From JBAXEO01 sp964541375 (GTDB lineage Bacteria; Actinomycetota; Coriobacteriia; Anaerosomatales; JAAXUF01): 43,975 bases of DNA. Under the pieces are notes generated by a model, which was not told where the DNA came from, made no database searches, and saw nothing but the letters and a program-made list of their open reading frames with translations. The translations under genes and the position numbers were made by a program. The DNA lies in NCBI GenBank assembly GCA_964541375.1, contig CAZIPT010000009.1, positions 1-43,975 of the forward strand. The letters run 5' to 3'. Positions 1-8,562 of the stretch are shown in pieces. Numbering within the stretch: position 1 is the first letter of the stretch; each line of letters opens with the position of its first letter.

Positions 1-104
1 TACAGAAGGTGTCGGACAAGGTGTTCATGCTGACTCCGCACAATATCGAGGTCTCCGACGCCGACCGTCGTCGCCTTCGCGACACGGGCATGTTCAGTCA
101 GTGA
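1..104 (+). CDS. sepF: Cell division protein SepF, C-terminal fragment
   Basis: The window opens inside a gene whose last 33 codons read in frame from base 3 to a TGA at 102-104. The peptide (QKVSDKVFMLTPHNIEVSDA and on) matches the conserved end of SepF, where the core strand ends in a segment like VFLLTPxNVEV. SepF is a membrane-binding partner of FtsZ that aligns the division ring in Gram-positive bacteria. The order sepF, proC, yggT, divIVA that follows is the usual division-gene neighbourhood in Actinomycetota and Firmicutes and supports the call. The N-terminal part lies outside the window. The identification rests on a short segment plus context. Confidence 0.8.
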   Translation, partial: QKVSDKVFMLTPHNIEVSDADRRRLRDTGMFSQ

Positions 105-128
105 CGATAGCTTCGGGGACTTAGGGAC

Positions 129-947
129 ATGAGAGACGGATTCCGATTCGAAGGCGCCATGACCGTCGTGGGCGGTGGGCGCATGGGCGAGGCGATCGTC
201 GCGGGGCTCCTGAAGTCCGGGGTCGTCTCGGCGAGCTCGATCACCATCGCCGAGCCAAGCTCCGAGCGTCGCGATACGCTCGGCGCGTCGCTGGGCGTCT
301 CCTGCGTGCCAAGCGCCGAGGAGGCCCTGCCCACCGACGTGGCGCTCATCGCCGTGAAGCCGCAGGTCGCCGAGGCGGTGCTGGGCGGTCTCTCGGCCGG
401 GCTGCGGGACGCGCTGGTCGTGTCGATCGTGGCCGGCTTCACCTGCGCGCATCTCGAGTCGCTGCTCCCAGTGGGCACCGCTGTCGTACGCGTCATGCCC
501 AACACGCCGGCGATGGTCGGTGAGGGCATGGCCGTCGTGAGCGGCGGCAACGAGGCCACCGACGAGCAGGTCGACCTGGTTCGCGCGCTGTTCGCGACGG
601 TCGGTCAGGCAATCATCGTCCCCGAGAAGTACCAGAACGCGGCGACCGCGATCTCGGGTTCGGGACCGGCCTACTTCGCGCTCGTCGTCGACGCGCTCTC
701 CCGCGCCGGCGTGGGGCAGGGTCTTCCACGAGACGTCGCCCAGATGCTCGCGATCCAAACGATGCGCGGGACCGCGGAGCTGCTCGACGCCTCGGGGCAG
801 CATCCCGAAGCGCTGGTCGACGGCGTCGCAAGTCCCGGGGGAACCACGATCGCTGCGCTTGAGCGTCTGGAAGCCGGTGGCCTGCGCGCGGCGTTCGCCG
901 AGGCCGTGGCCGCCAATGTGAAGCGCGCCGAGGAGCTCGGATCGTGA
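129..947 (+). CDS. proC: Pyrroline-5-carboxylate reductase ProC
   Basis: This 272-residue protein should reduce 1-pyrroline-5-carboxylate to L-proline with NAD(P)H in the cytoplasm. It shows an N-terminal dinucleotide-binding loop (GGGRMGEAI), the PNTPAMVGEG segment, the SGSGPAYF segment of the substrate-binding helical domain and the C-terminal SPGGTT motif. Length is normal for the family. The ATG at 129 is taken as the start because GGGGA lies 9 bases upstream. A second ATG at 159 directly precedes the nucleotide-binding strand and is a possible shorter start. The stop overlaps the GTG of yggT by four bases, so the two are translationally coupled. Confidence 0.93.
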   Translation: MRDGFRFEGAMTVVGGGRMGEAIVAGLLKSGVVSASSITIAEPSSERRDTLGASLGVSCVPSAEEALPTDVALIAVKPQVAEAVLGGLSAGLRDALVVSIVAGFTCAHLESLLPVGTAVVRVMPNTPAMVGEGMAVVSGGNEATDEQVDLVRALFATVGQAIIVPEKYQNAATAISGSGPAYFALVVDALSRAGVGQGLPRDVAQMLAIQTMRGTAELLDASGQHPEALVDGVASPGGTTIAALERLEAGGLRAAFAEAVAANVKRAEELGS

Positions 948-1204
948 CGGGTTTGAGCGGTATCGTTTCCGGCGTGGGGCAGTTCTACATCATCCTCATC
1001 ATCGCCTACGTCCTCATGTCGTGGCTTCCCATGAACGGTGAGACGATTCGCGAGGTCTATCGGGTGCTCGGCAGCCTGGTTGAGCCGTATCTCGGCGTGT
1101 TCCGTCGCTTCATTCCGCCCATGGGGGGCATGGACTTCTCGCCGATCGTTGCGATACTCGTGTTGCAGTTTGCGGTTCGTTGGCTCGCTACTCTACTTAG
1201 ATAG
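944..1204 (+). CDS. yggT: YggT family membrane protein
   Basis: This 86-residue integral membrane protein has two hydrophobic segments (about residues 10-26 and 66-84) separated by the typical YggT stretch that includes EPYLGVFRRFIPP and GGMDFSPIVAIL. Family members have been linked to cell-envelope integrity, osmotic tolerance and division, without a defined biochemical activity. The gene starts at GTG within the proC stop region (GTGA overlap) and precedes divIVA, the standard arrangement downstream of sepF. Confidence 0.9.
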   Translation: MTGLSGIVSGVGQFYIILIIAYVLMSWLPMNGETIREVYRVLGSLVEPYLGVFRRFIPPMGGMDFSPIVAILVLQFAVRWLATLLR

Positions 1205-1267
1205 TCGCCATCAGGTAGCATCTCGTTGTAAGTTCGGTCGACAGCAGTACCAAGGAAGGGACCACCG

Positions 1268-2080
1268 ATGAAGCTCACTCCTCTGGACATCCACCACAAG
1301 GAGTTCGGACACTCACTTCGTGGCTACAACGAGGAACAGGTCGACCAGTTCCTCGACGAGGTAGCCGACGAGTTCGAGCGTCTCTTCAAGGAGAACATCG
1401 ACCAGGCCGAGAAGCTCGAGGCCGCCAACGAGCGTGTCCGCAGCTACCAGGCGATGGAGGCCACCCTCAACAACACCATGGTCGCGGCGCAGCAGTCCGC
1501 CGAGGCTATCGTCGCCAAAGCCGGCAAGGAATCCGACACCATGCTCCGCGATGCGGAGCTGAAGTCCAAGGAGCTCATCCACCAGGCGCTCCAGAAGCGC
1601 CAGGTCGTAGCCAACGAACTCATACGCATCAAGCAGGCCGAGGAGGACTTCCGCGGCCGCTACCGCGCCCTGCTCGAGTCCCAGCTGGGGGCGATCAGCG
1701 AGGAGACGCTGCCTGATGACGTGAGCATCCTTCTGGGCGAGACCGGCGATGGCACCGTGAGTTCCGTCGATGTACGGCCGCCGGCCGCCGAAGCCGTGAT
1801 CGACGAGCCTGCCGAGATGATCTGGGCGGCGCCCGCGATCGAAGAGCCCGAGGTCGAGCTGCAGGAGACCATCCTCATGGACCCTGTTGTTTCCTCTCTC
1901 GAGATTCCGGCAGACCCCCCTGCGTCCGGCTTCGTTCAGAGCGTCACGCTCGGCGAGGTCGGCGAGCCTGACATTCCCAGCGGGCCGGTGGAGCTGGTCG
2001 ATCCCGAGGAGTTCTCCCTCCCAGGCTTTGACGCCTTTGGCGAGCGCGACTCCGATGTGGACATCGAGGAGATCGACTAG
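1268..2080 (+). CDS. divIVA: DivIVA-family polar/septal scaffold protein
   Basis: This 270-residue protein begins with the conserved DivIVA lipid-binding domain (LTPLDIHHKEFGHSLRGYNE, then a DQFLDEVADEFERL helix). A long coiled coil rich in Glu, Lys, Gln and Ala follows to about residue 150, then an acidic, proline-containing tail without obvious fold. DivIVA proteins recognise negatively curved membrane at poles and septa and recruit division or wall-growth machinery; in actinobacteria (Wag31) they direct polar growth. The ATG is preceded by AAGGAAGGG at a good distance. The acidic tail is longer than in Bacillus DivIVA and may be a lineage-specific interaction region (inference). Confidence 0.92.
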   Translation: MKLTPLDIHHKEFGHSLRGYNEEQVDQFLDEVADEFERLFKENIDQAEKLEAANERVRSYQAMEATLNNTMVAAQQSAEAIVAKAGKESDTMLRDAELKSKELIHQALQKRQVVANELIRIKQAEEDFRGRYRALLESQLGAISEETLPDDVSILLGETGDGTVSSVDVRPPAAEAVIDEPAEMIWAAPAIEEPEVELQETILMDPVVSSLEIPADPPASGFVQSVTLGEVGEPDIPSGPVELVDPEEFSLPGFDAFGERDSDVDIEEID

Positions 2081-2085
2081 CGCCG

Positions 2086-2364
2086 ATGGCCGAACTGGCG
2101 GTTCACGTCACGCCTCGAAGCGGGCGGGACGAGGTTGTCGGCTGGAGGGGCGGCGAGTTGTCCGTTCGGGTGACCGTAGCTCCTGAGGCCGGCAAGGCGA
2201 ACGCAGCGGTGTGCGTAGTCATCAGCAAGGTGCTGGGCATACCGAAGTCATCGATACGTGTGGTGCGCGGTGAAACGTCGCGTCACAAGATCCTGAGCAT
2301 CGACGGGGTCGATGACGCCGCGATTCGTGACGCGTTCGGCCAGCCGGATCAGTCGCTCTTCTAG
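2086..2364 (+). CDS. yggU: DUF167 / YggU family protein
   Basis: This small basic-acidic protein of 92 residues has the DUF167 pattern: an early HVTPRSGRDEV segment, the central VRVTVAPEAGKANAAV core and the later SIRVVRGETSRHKIL strand. The fold is known from YggU structures, but no biochemical role is established. It starts five bases after the divIVA stop, and yggU commonly closes the sepF-yggT-divIVA block. No separate promoter is evident, so it is probably co-transcribed with divIVA. Confidence 0.9.
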   Translation: MAELAVHVTPRSGRDEVVGWRGGELSVRVTVAPEAGKANAAVCVVISKVLGIPKSSIRVVRGETSRHKILSIDGVDDAAIRDAFGQPDQSLF

Positions 2365-2394
2365 ACGGTCCACTCGGCGGCTCGTTCGATAGGT

Positions 2395-2424
2395 TTGACC
2401 CTTCGAGAGGGGCTACGGCATAAT
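2395..2424 (+). promoter_or_regulatory. Candidate housekeeping promoter of ileS
   Basis: TTGACC (2395-2400) is separated by 18 bases from CATAAT (2419-2424), close to the sigma-70/sigma-A consensus. It lies in the 150-base gap between yggU and ileS and would give a leader of about 85 bases. No T-box features (TGG-ACC acceptor-binding bulge, specifier loop) were found in this leader, which is also too short for a T-box riboswitch. Only a weak 6-bp hairpin is seen near the ribosome-binding site. Confidence 0.55.
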
Positions 2425-2514
2425 CCAGCCACCCCGCGCCTGCTTCTGAACTCGCACGCCGAGCGTACAGGAGCGGGTCTTTTCTCGGCTGTTCCCTGAG
2501 AGGGATGATCCAGC

Positions 2515-5298
2515 GTGTCAAACGACTTCAAGCAGACCATGAACCTGCCGCAGACCGAGTTCCCGATGCGGGCGAATCTCGCGTCGCGCGAGCCTGAGTG
2601 GCTTGCGTACTGGGACGAGATCGACGTCTATCGCGAGTCGCTGGCGAAGCGCGCGGACGCCGAGGCGTTCATCCTGCATGACGGACCGCCGTACGCGAAC
2701 GGTCACATTCACATGGGCACCGCCTACAACAAGGTCCTCAAAGACCTCATCGTCAAGTACAAGTCGATGCGGGGCTATCGCGCGCCGTACGTCCCGGGTT
2801 GGGACTGCCACGGACAGCCCATCGAGCACCAGGTCGAGAAGAAGCTCGGGCCGGAGAAGATGGCCAAGATCTCCCAGGCCAAGTTGCGCGAGCTGTGCCG
2901 GGACTGGGCGATGGAGTTCGTTGACGTCCAGCGGACCGAGTTCAAGCGGCTCGGCGTGCGTGGCGACTGGGAGAACCCGTATCTCACCCTCCACCACAGC
3001 TATGAGGCTGGCGACGTGAAGGTGTTCGCCCAGCTCTACGAGGCGGGGGCCATCTACAAGGGGCGCAAACCGATCCACTGGTGCAGGCGGTGCCATACGG
3101 CTCTGGCTGAAGCGGAGATAGAGTATTCCGACGAAACCAGTACCAGCATCTACGTCAAGTTCAGGTTTATGGAGCCCGTCGGCGCGTTCTCCTCGGCGGG
3201 GTTGCCGACGAGCGTGCTCATCTGGACGACGACTCCGTGGACGCTACCGGCAAATGCGGCGGTCACGCTTGCCGAGGACGCCGACTACGTAGGCGTTGTC
3301 GTCGGCGATGAAGTCGTCGTCTTTGCCGAGGCGCTCGTTCCCGCCGTCGCCGAGCTTGCCGGTTGGGACTCGTGGGGTCTGGTCGCGGGGGCCGACGGCG
3401 AGCCGGTCCGGGTCAAAGGCCGGGAGCTGTCGGGGCTGTTGTACGCGCACCCGATCCATGAAGGTGCCACGGGCGTCATCATCACCGGCGACCACGTCGA
3501 ACTGACGACCGGCACCGGCGCGGTGCACACCGCGCCCGGCCATGGTGAGGACGACTATCTGGTCGGCATGAAGTTCGGCCTGCCGATGCCGATGCCGGTC
3601 GATGACAACGGCGTGTTCGACACCGGTGGGGGTCCGTTCGAGGGACTCTCGGTCGACGACGCCAACCCGGTGATCGTCGAGTGGCTGCGTGAGCGAGGTT
3701 CTTTGCTGGCCGCGTCGGAGATCTCGCACAGCTATCCTCACTGCTGGCGCTGTAAGCAGCCGGTCATCTTCCGCGCGACCGACCAGTGGTTCGTCTCGAT
3801 GGAGGCGACGCACCTGCGCGAGGCCGCGATGCGCGAGATCAACCGGGTCGAGTGGATCCCCGGGTGGTCGATCAACCGCATGGGCGGCATGGTCGGGGAC
3901 CGGCCGGACTGGTGCATCAGCCGTCAGCGCGCGTGGGGCGTACCGATCCCTGTGTTCGAGTGCGCGGTCTGCGGCGAGACCGTTGCGACGCCCGAGACCT
4001 TCTCGGCGGTCGAGGAGCTGTTCGCCACCGAGGGTGCCGATGCCTGGTTCACCAAGGCGCCGAACGAGTACCTGCCTGCGGGTACCGCGTGCGGGCGCTG
4101 CGGCTCGACCGAGCTGAAGCCCGAGACCGACATCGTGGACGTGTGGTTCGAGTCCGGCTGCTCGCATACCAGCGTGCTCGAAACGCGACCTGAGCTGCGC
4201 CGGCCCGCGAACATGTACCTCGAGGGCTCCGACCAGCATCGCGGCTGGTTCCAGTCGTCGCTGCTGACGAGCGTCGGTGCATACGGCGTAGCGCCGTTCG
4301 ACGCCGTGCTGACTCACGGGTTCATCGTTGACGGCAACGGTCGCAAGATGTCCAAGTCCCTCGGCAACGTTGTCTCGCCGATTGATGTCATCGCCAAGTC
4401 CGGTGCAGACATCGTGCGGCTCTGGGTCGCCTCGGCGGACTACGGCCAGGACGTGAGCATCTCCGACGAGATCATCGACCGCACGAGCGAGGCGTACCGC
4501 CGCATCCGCAACACATTCCGCTTCCTGCTCTCCAACCTCTATGACTTCGACCCGGCGACGGACTCCGTGCCGCTCGCCGAGATGCCCGAGCTGGATCGTT
4601 TCGCGATGGCGCAGCTCGCAACGATGCTCTCCGAGGTCACCGCGGCCTACGACGAATGGCGCTTCCACGCCGTCTTCCGCACGATCTACGACTACGTGGG
4701 CGACCTGTCCGGCGTCTACCTCGACGTGCTCAAGGACCGCCTCTACGCCGATGCGCCCGCTAGCGCGTCCCGCCGCAGTGCCCAGACGGTCCTCTCGGCG
4801 ATCCTGGGCGTGCTGGTGCGTGTCCTGGCGCCGATCCTCTCATTCACCGCCGAGGAGGTCTGGCTGTTCATGCCTGAGGCGCTGCGCGACGCCAAGAGCG
4901 TCCACCTTTCCGACTGGCCGGTGCTGGAGTTCGCCGAGGACCTGAGCGGTCTCGAGACGGACTACGCGACGGTGCAGACCGTGCGCGAAGTCGTCACGAA
5001 GGCGCTCGAAGAGGCGCGCAACGCCAAGGTCATCGGCAAGAGCCAGGAGGCCGCCGTTTCGATCACTGCACCCGCCGACGTTGTTGCGACGCTCGGGGCG
5101 CGCGGAGGCACAGCCCTGGCGGAGCTGTTCATCGTCGCGTCGGTAGAAGTCGCGCCCGGCGATCAGATCGGTGTCAGCATCACCGCCGCGCAGGGTGAGA
5201 AGTGCCCTCGGTGCTGGAACCTGCGCGAGCTCGGCACCGACACCGCTCACCCCGAGGTGTGCGCACGCTGCGCAAGCGTGCTGGCGGGACTCGGGTAG
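2515..5298 (+). CDS. ileS: Isoleucyl-tRNA synthetase
   Basis: This 927-residue class I aminoacyl-tRNA synthetase charges tRNA-Ile. The HIGH signature appears as HIHMG (residues 64-68) after the PPYANG turn, and KMSKS is at 611-615. Between them lies the CP1 editing domain. A tRNA anticodon-binding domain follows, and the protein ends in the zinc-binding segment CPRCWN...CARC typical of bacterial-type IleRS. The start is GTG at 2515: it restores the conserved N-terminal MNLPQTEFPMRANL region, and AGAGGGA lies about 9 bases upstream. An internal ATG at 2539 would remove only eight residues. The enzyme is full length and unremarkable. Confidence 0.97.
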   Translation: MSNDFKQTMNLPQTEFPMRANLASREPEWLAYWDEIDVYRESLAKRADAEAFILHDGPPYANGHIHMGTAYNKVLKDLIVKYKSMRGYRAPYVPGWDCHGQPIEHQVEKKLGPEKMAKISQAKLRELCRDWAMEFVDVQRTEFKRLGVRGDWENPYLTLHHSYEAGDVKVFAQLYEAGAIYKGRKPIHWCRRCHTALAEAEIEYSDETSTSIYVKFRFMEPVGAFSSAGLPTSVLIWTTTPWTLPANAAVTLAEDADYVGVVVGDEVVVFAEALVPAVAELAGWDSWGLVAGADGEPVRVKGRELSGLLYAHPIHEGATGVIITGDHVELTTGTGAVHTAPGHGEDDYLVGMKFGLPMPMPVDDNGVFDTGGGPFEGLSVDDANPVIVEWLRERGSLLAASEISHSYPHCWRCKQPVIFRATDQWFVSMEATHLREAAMREINRVEWIPGWSINRMGGMVGDRPDWCISRQRAWGVPIPVFECAVCGETVATPETFSAVEELFATEGADAWFTKAPNEYLPAGTACGRCGSTELKPETDIVDVWFESGCSHTSVLETRPELRRPANMYLEGSDQHRGWFQSSLLTSVGAYGVAPFDAVLTHGFIVDGNGRKMSKSLGNVVSPIDVIAKSGADIVRLWVASADYGQDVSISDEIIDRTSEAYRRIRNTFRFLLSNLYDFDPATDSVPLAEMPELDRFAMAQLATMLSEVTAAYDEWRFHAVFRTIYDYVGDLSGVYLDVLKDRLYADAPASASRRSAQTVLSAILGVLVRVLAPILSFTAEEVWLFMPEALRDAKSVHLSDWPVLEFAEDLSGLETDYATVQTVREVVTKALEEARNAKVIGKSQEAAVSITAPADVVATLGARGGTALAELFIVASVEVAPGDQIGVSITAAQGEKCPRCWNLRELGTDTAHPEVCARCASVLAGLG

Positions 5299-5347
5299 GC
5301 CCGAACACGGGGCTTACTCGATGGGGTTCGCCGGCGGTGCCCGGTGG

Positions 5348-5395
5348 TACACTCGACCTAGGAACACCTCGTGCCCGGCCTAGCTGCCGGGCACG
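5348..5395 (+). promoter_or_regulatory. TACACT -10 box and perfect leader hairpin before the DksA/TraR-type gene
   Basis: TACACT (5348-5353) preceded by TG at the extended -10 position is a likely promoter element, though the -35 region (GGTTCG or TTCGCC) is poor. About 17 bases downstream is a perfect 10-bp inverted repeat, 5370-5379 with 5386-5395 and loop CTAGCT. It ends six bases before the AGGAGG ribosome-binding site (5401-5406). There is no T-run, so it is not a classical terminator. It may stabilise the mRNA or modulate translation, or terminate ileS transcription weakly. Confidence 0.45.
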
Positions 5396-5416
5396 TGCAC
5401 AGGAGGATGATTCGAC

Positions 5417-5785
5417 ATGCTGGATGACAAGACGATCGTGGAGCTGAGGCAGAGGCTCGAGGACGACCTTGCACGCGTAGAGGCCGACATCGCCGAACTC
5501 GATCGGCACGAACGTGAGTCGCAGTCCGATGCGACCGGCGAGAACGTCTACCGGGACCACATGGCCGACCAGGGCTCTGCGACCTTCGAGCGCGAGCTGG
5601 ATATGACGTTTGAGGCGAACGAGCGTGATCTGCTGGGTGAGGTGCGTGCTGCGCTCGCTCGAATGGACGCCGGAACGTACGGCACTTGTGCGCGCTGCAG
5701 CGCCGAGATACCGGCGGCCCGTCTCGAAGCCGTTCCCACCGCGAGCCTGTGCATCAAGTGCAAGGAAGCCGAAGAGTCCCGCTAG
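5417..5785 (+). CDS. TraR/DksA-type zinc-finger protein
   Basis: This 122-residue protein has an N-terminal helical region rich in Glu, Asp and Arg (two predicted coiled-coil helices). A C-terminal four-cysteine zinc finger follows, with Cys91-x2-Cys94 and Cys112-x2-Cys115 and the GTYGTCARC start characteristic of the DksA/TraR family. In Proteobacteria such proteins enter the RNA polymerase secondary channel; Gram-positive relatives (YteA-like) sit before lspA and are less understood. Here it also lies directly upstream of lspA. A strong AGGAGG precedes the ATG. A DksA-like regulatory role is inference; the family assignment is secure. Confidence 0.88.
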   Translation: MLDDKTIVELRQRLEDDLARVEADIAELDRHERESQSDATGENVYRDHMADQGSATFERELDMTFEANERDLLGEVRAALARMDAGTYGTCARCSAEIPAARLEAVPTASLCIKCKEAEESR

Positions 5786-6348
5786 ACCTGGCCCACCCGG
5801 GTCGGGTCTTCATAGCCACGGCGCTCATCGCGCTTGCCGTGGATCAGATCAGCAAGGCCATGGTGCGAGCTGCTATGGTCGAGCAACAGTCCGTTCGATT
5901 CGTTCCGCACCTTCTGCATCTGACCTACGTGCGCAACGAAGGCGCAGCGTTCGGGCTCTTCCCTGGGCGGCAGCCCGTCTTCATCGTCACCTCCGCCTTG
6001 GTGCTTTTTGTGATCGCCGCCTTCTGGCGCAGGACGCACCCGGTTCAGTGGCCCGTCGTCATCGCACTCGGTCTGGTGACCGCGGGTGCGGTGGGTAACC
6101 TCATCGACCGGGTCGTACTGGGCTACGTGACTGACTTCTTCGAGTTCGGGTTCATCGAGTTCCCCGTCTTCAACGTTGCCGATTCATGCATTGTGATCGG
6201 CGTGGCAATCCTGATGTTCTGGATCCTGTTTGGGCCTGAGGAGGCCGAAGAAGCCGAGGCAGACGAGAACGCGACCTCCGATTTGGCGGCCTCAGGCGAC
6301 ACCACGGGCGCCCCGGACGGTTCGGGCCGGCCCGAGGCCGCCGAATGA
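5758..6348 (+). CDS. lspA: Lipoprotein signal peptidase LspA
   Basis: This aspartic membrane protease (signal peptidase II) removes signal peptides from diacylglyceryl-modified prolipoproteins. Four hydrophobic segments are visible. The two catalytic aspartates are in GNLIDR (Asp117) and FNVADSC (Asp142), counting from the start used here, and VRNEGAAFG is the conserved periplasmic motif. The start is uncertain. GTG 5758 overlaps the preceding gene by 28 bases and leaves a sensible N-terminus before the first membrane helix, but no clear ribosome-binding site is seen; GTG 5749 or CTG 5788 are alternatives. An acidic tail of about 35 residues follows the last helix, longer than usual. The stop overlaps rluD (ATGA). 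Confidence 0.9.
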   Translation: MQGSRRVPLDLAHPGRVFIATALIALAVDQISKAMVRAAMVEQQSVRFVPHLLHLTYVRNEGAAFGLFPGRQPVFIVTSALVLFVIAAFWRRTHPVQWPVVIALGLVTAGAVGNLIDRVVLGYVTDFFEFGFIEFPVFNVADSCIVIGVAILMFWILFGPEEAEEAEADENATSDLAASGDTTGAPDGSGRPEAAE

Positions 6349-7358
6349 AGCCATCCGACTACTTCGAACACGTGGTCGCGCCTGACGAGACCGGAATGCG
6401 GCTCGACGTTCTGCTCGGCTCGCTGGAGTTCCTGGCGTCGCGCTCGGCGGCGGCGAAGCTCATCGAAGATGGACTGGTTCTGGTCGATGGCGGCTCGGTC
6501 CCCAAGAAGCACGTGGTGAAGACGGGGGAGCGGATCGAAGTGGAGATCCCCCCGTACGACCGTGGCGATCTTGTCGCCGAGGACATCCCCTTGGACATCA
6601 GGTTCGAGGACGACCACATGATCGTGCTCTCGAAGCAGGCAGGTCTCGTCGTGCACCCCGCGCAGGGCAACTGGACAGGCACGCTCGTCCACGCCCTCCT
6701 CGCACACTCCGATGAGCTCGGTACGCTACAGGGTGATGACCGCCCGGGAATCGTGCACCGGCTCGACAAGGACACCTCCGGCCTGATGATGGTGGCCAAG
6801 AGTGACGAGGCACAGGTGGCCCTCCAGGAAGCGATCAAGATCAAGTCGATCGACCGACGATACCTGACACTGGTCCACGGACGGATCGCGCCTGACTCGG
6901 GCATGATCGACGCACCGCTCGGCCGGGATCCTCGCGAGCGGATGAAGATGGCGGTGTCCGACTCGGCGACGGCGAAGCAGTCGGTGACCACGTTCCGCGT
7001 CCTCGAGCGCTTTGAAGCCGGCACGCATGACGACGGCTTCACGCTCATCGAATGCAAGCTCTACACGGGTCGCACCCACCAGATTCGCGTGCATATGGCC
7101 TACATAGACCATCCATGCGTGGGCGATCAGGTGTATGGTCAACGCCGCCTGAAGGCAGACCTCGGTCTCACTCGGCAGTTCCTGCACTCCTATCGGCTCG
7201 AACTGACGCATCCGGTCACGGGAGAGCCACTGTTCTTCGTCGACCCGCCCCCGGAAGACCTGTCGTCTCGGCTGGCGGGGCTGGGGGAGTACTCGGCGGG
7301 GCGTACCGCGGCTGGTGACGAGGTCATCGGGCTGCTGGAGTCTGCTGCCCGCCGCTGA
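6345..7358 (+). CDS. rluD: RluD-family 23S rRNA pseudouridine synthase
   Basis: This 337-residue protein has an N-terminal S4 RNA-binding domain (MRLDVLLG...VLVDGGSVPKK, about residues 18-70). The RluA-type catalytic domain follows, with HRLDKDTSGL; the catalytic Asp is residue 141. A later TGRTHQIRVH motif is also present. By family it isomerises specific uridines of large-subunit rRNA, but the exact sites cannot be read from sequence. It overlaps lspA by four bases (ATGA), and lspA-rluD is a very common pair in Gram-positive bacteria. Confidence 0.92.
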   Translation: MKPSDYFEHVVAPDETGMRLDVLLGSLEFLASRSAAAKLIEDGLVLVDGGSVPKKHVVKTGERIEVEIPPYDRGDLVAEDIPLDIRFEDDHMIVLSKQAGLVVHPAQGNWTGTLVHALLAHSDELGTLQGDDRPGIVHRLDKDTSGLMMVAKSDEAQVALQEAIKIKSIDRRYLTLVHGRIAPDSGMIDAPLGRDPRERMKMAVSDSATAKQSVTTFRVLERFEAGTHDDGFTLIECKLYTGRTHQIRVHMAYIDHPCVGDQVYGQRRLKADLGLTRQFLHSYRLELTHPVTGEPLFFVDPPPEDLSSRLAGLGEYSAGRTAAGDEVIGLLESAARR

Positions 7359-7391
7359 TGCCCTATTGGAGTGCAAGTGGTGCCGTGGCGT

Positions 7392-7420
7392 TTCGCCTCG
7401 ACACCTCGGCATGGTAGAAT
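7392..7420 (+). promoter_or_regulatory. Candidate promoter of the heme block
   Basis: TAGAAT (7415-7420) has TG at the extended -10 position (TGGTAGAAT) and a weak TTCGCC 17 bases upstream (7392-7397). It sits in the 119-base gap between rluD and hemE, with the AAAGGA ribosome-binding site further down, and would drive hemE-hemH and possibly the two hemY genes. The same TAGAAT -10 element recurs before the ferredoxin (34181) and the cyclophilin (38564). Confidence 0.5.
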
Positions 7421-7477
7421 CGCCGTCGGCTTTGCGCACTGTTTTGCACGCACCACGCCTCGAAAGGACCCTCCCGA

Positions 7478-8557
7478 ATGGCCTACAACGACCTTTTCCT
7501 TCGCGCCGCGCGCCTTGAGGCGACCGAGCGCACTCCCGTGTGGATGATGCGGCAGGCCGGGCGCTATATGCCCGAGTACCGCGAGATTCGTGCGAAGTAC
7601 GGCTTCCTCGAGATGTGCCGCACGCCTGAGCTCGCCGTCGAGGTCTCGATGCAGCCGGTCGATCTTATCGGCGTGGACGCTGCGATCATGTTCTCGGACA
7701 TCCTCGTGGGCTTTCCCGGAATGGGGCTCGACCTCGAGTTCGCCAAGGGCGAAGGTCCGGTCATCCACAACCCGGTGCGTACCGCAGCCGACGTTGCCAA
7801 GCTCGGGGTCGCCGACCCGCTTGAGGACACCGGCTTTGTGATGGAGATCGTCAAGATCCTTCGTCGTGAGCTTGAGAACAAAGTGCCGCTCATCGGCTTC
7901 GCCGGTGCCCCGTTCACGCTTGCGAGCTATGCCATCGAGGGTCACGGCACGCGTGACTACGAGAACTGCAAGGCGCTCATGTGGAGCGATCCCGAGGCGT
8001 GGGACCTGCTGCTCACCAAGTTCTCCGACACCACCATCGCCTACCTCAAGGCGCAGATCGACGCGGGCGTCCAGGCCGTCCAGGTCTTCGACAGCTGGGT
8101 CGGCTATGTTGCCCCGCGCGACTACGAGCGTTCGGTGCTCAAGCACACCAAGCGCGTCATCGACGAGGTCAAGGCACACGGCGAGAAGGTTGTTCCTGAC
8201 GGCGGCGTGCCGGTGATCCACTTCCCCAACGGCGCGACCTCGATGCTCGACCTCGCGCAAAAGGCCGGCGGCGACGTCATCGGCGTCGACTGGCGCCTCG
8301 ACATGAAGCGGGCCGTAGCCGAGATCGATCCCAAGTTCGGCATCCAGGGCAACATCGACCCGGTGGCGCTCTTCGCCCCAGACGAGATACTCGAGGAGCA
8401 GGTTGTCGAGATCCTCGAGGCGGTCGGCACGCGTCGGGGGCACATCTTCAACCTGGGTCACGGCATCCATAAGACGAGTGATCCCGAGAAGGCCAAGAAG
8501 ATGATCTCCTACGTGCACAAGCACTCCGACCGCATCCGCGGCGGGGCGGGAGCGTAG
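7478..8557 (+). CDS. hemE: Uroporphyrinogen decarboxylase HemE
   Basis: This 359-residue TIM-barrel enzyme converts uroporphyrinogen III to coproporphyrinogen III. The N-terminal signature RTPVWMMRQAGRYMPEYR contains the conserved arginines that bind substrate carboxylates. FSDILV carries the essential Asp, and the C-terminal FNLGHGIH motif is intact. The ATG follows CGAAAGGA. It leads a same-strand block with a ferrochelatase and two HemY-type oxidases, so it commits precursor to heme or coproheme rather than to siroheme. Confidence 0.96.
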   Translation: MAYNDLFLRAARLEATERTPVWMMRQAGRYMPEYREIRAKYGFLEMCRTPELAVEVSMQPVDLIGVDAAIMFSDILVGFPGMGLDLEFAKGEGPVIHNPVRTAADVAKLGVADPLEDTGFVMEIVKILRRELENKVPLIGFAGAPFTLASYAIEGHGTRDYENCKALMWSDPEAWDLLLTKFSDTTIAYLKAQIDAGVQAVQVFDSWVGYVAPRDYERSVLKHTKRVIDEVKAHGEKVVPDGGVPVIHFPNGATSMLDLAQKAGGDVIGVDWRLDMKRAVAEIDPKFGIQGNIDPVALFAPDEILEEQVVEILEAVGTRRGHIFNLGHGIHKTSDPEKAKKMISYVHKHSDRIRGGAGA

Positions 8558-8562
8558 CAACC

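Noticed and set aside
2365..2514. T-box riboswitch upstream of ileS
   Set aside because: The likely transcribed leader is only about 85 bases and no T-box acceptor-binding sequence or specifier loop is seen.
3244..4668. 474-residue minus-strand open frame inside ileS
   Set aside because: It is antisense to conserved synthetase sequence, a common artefact in GC-rich DNA.
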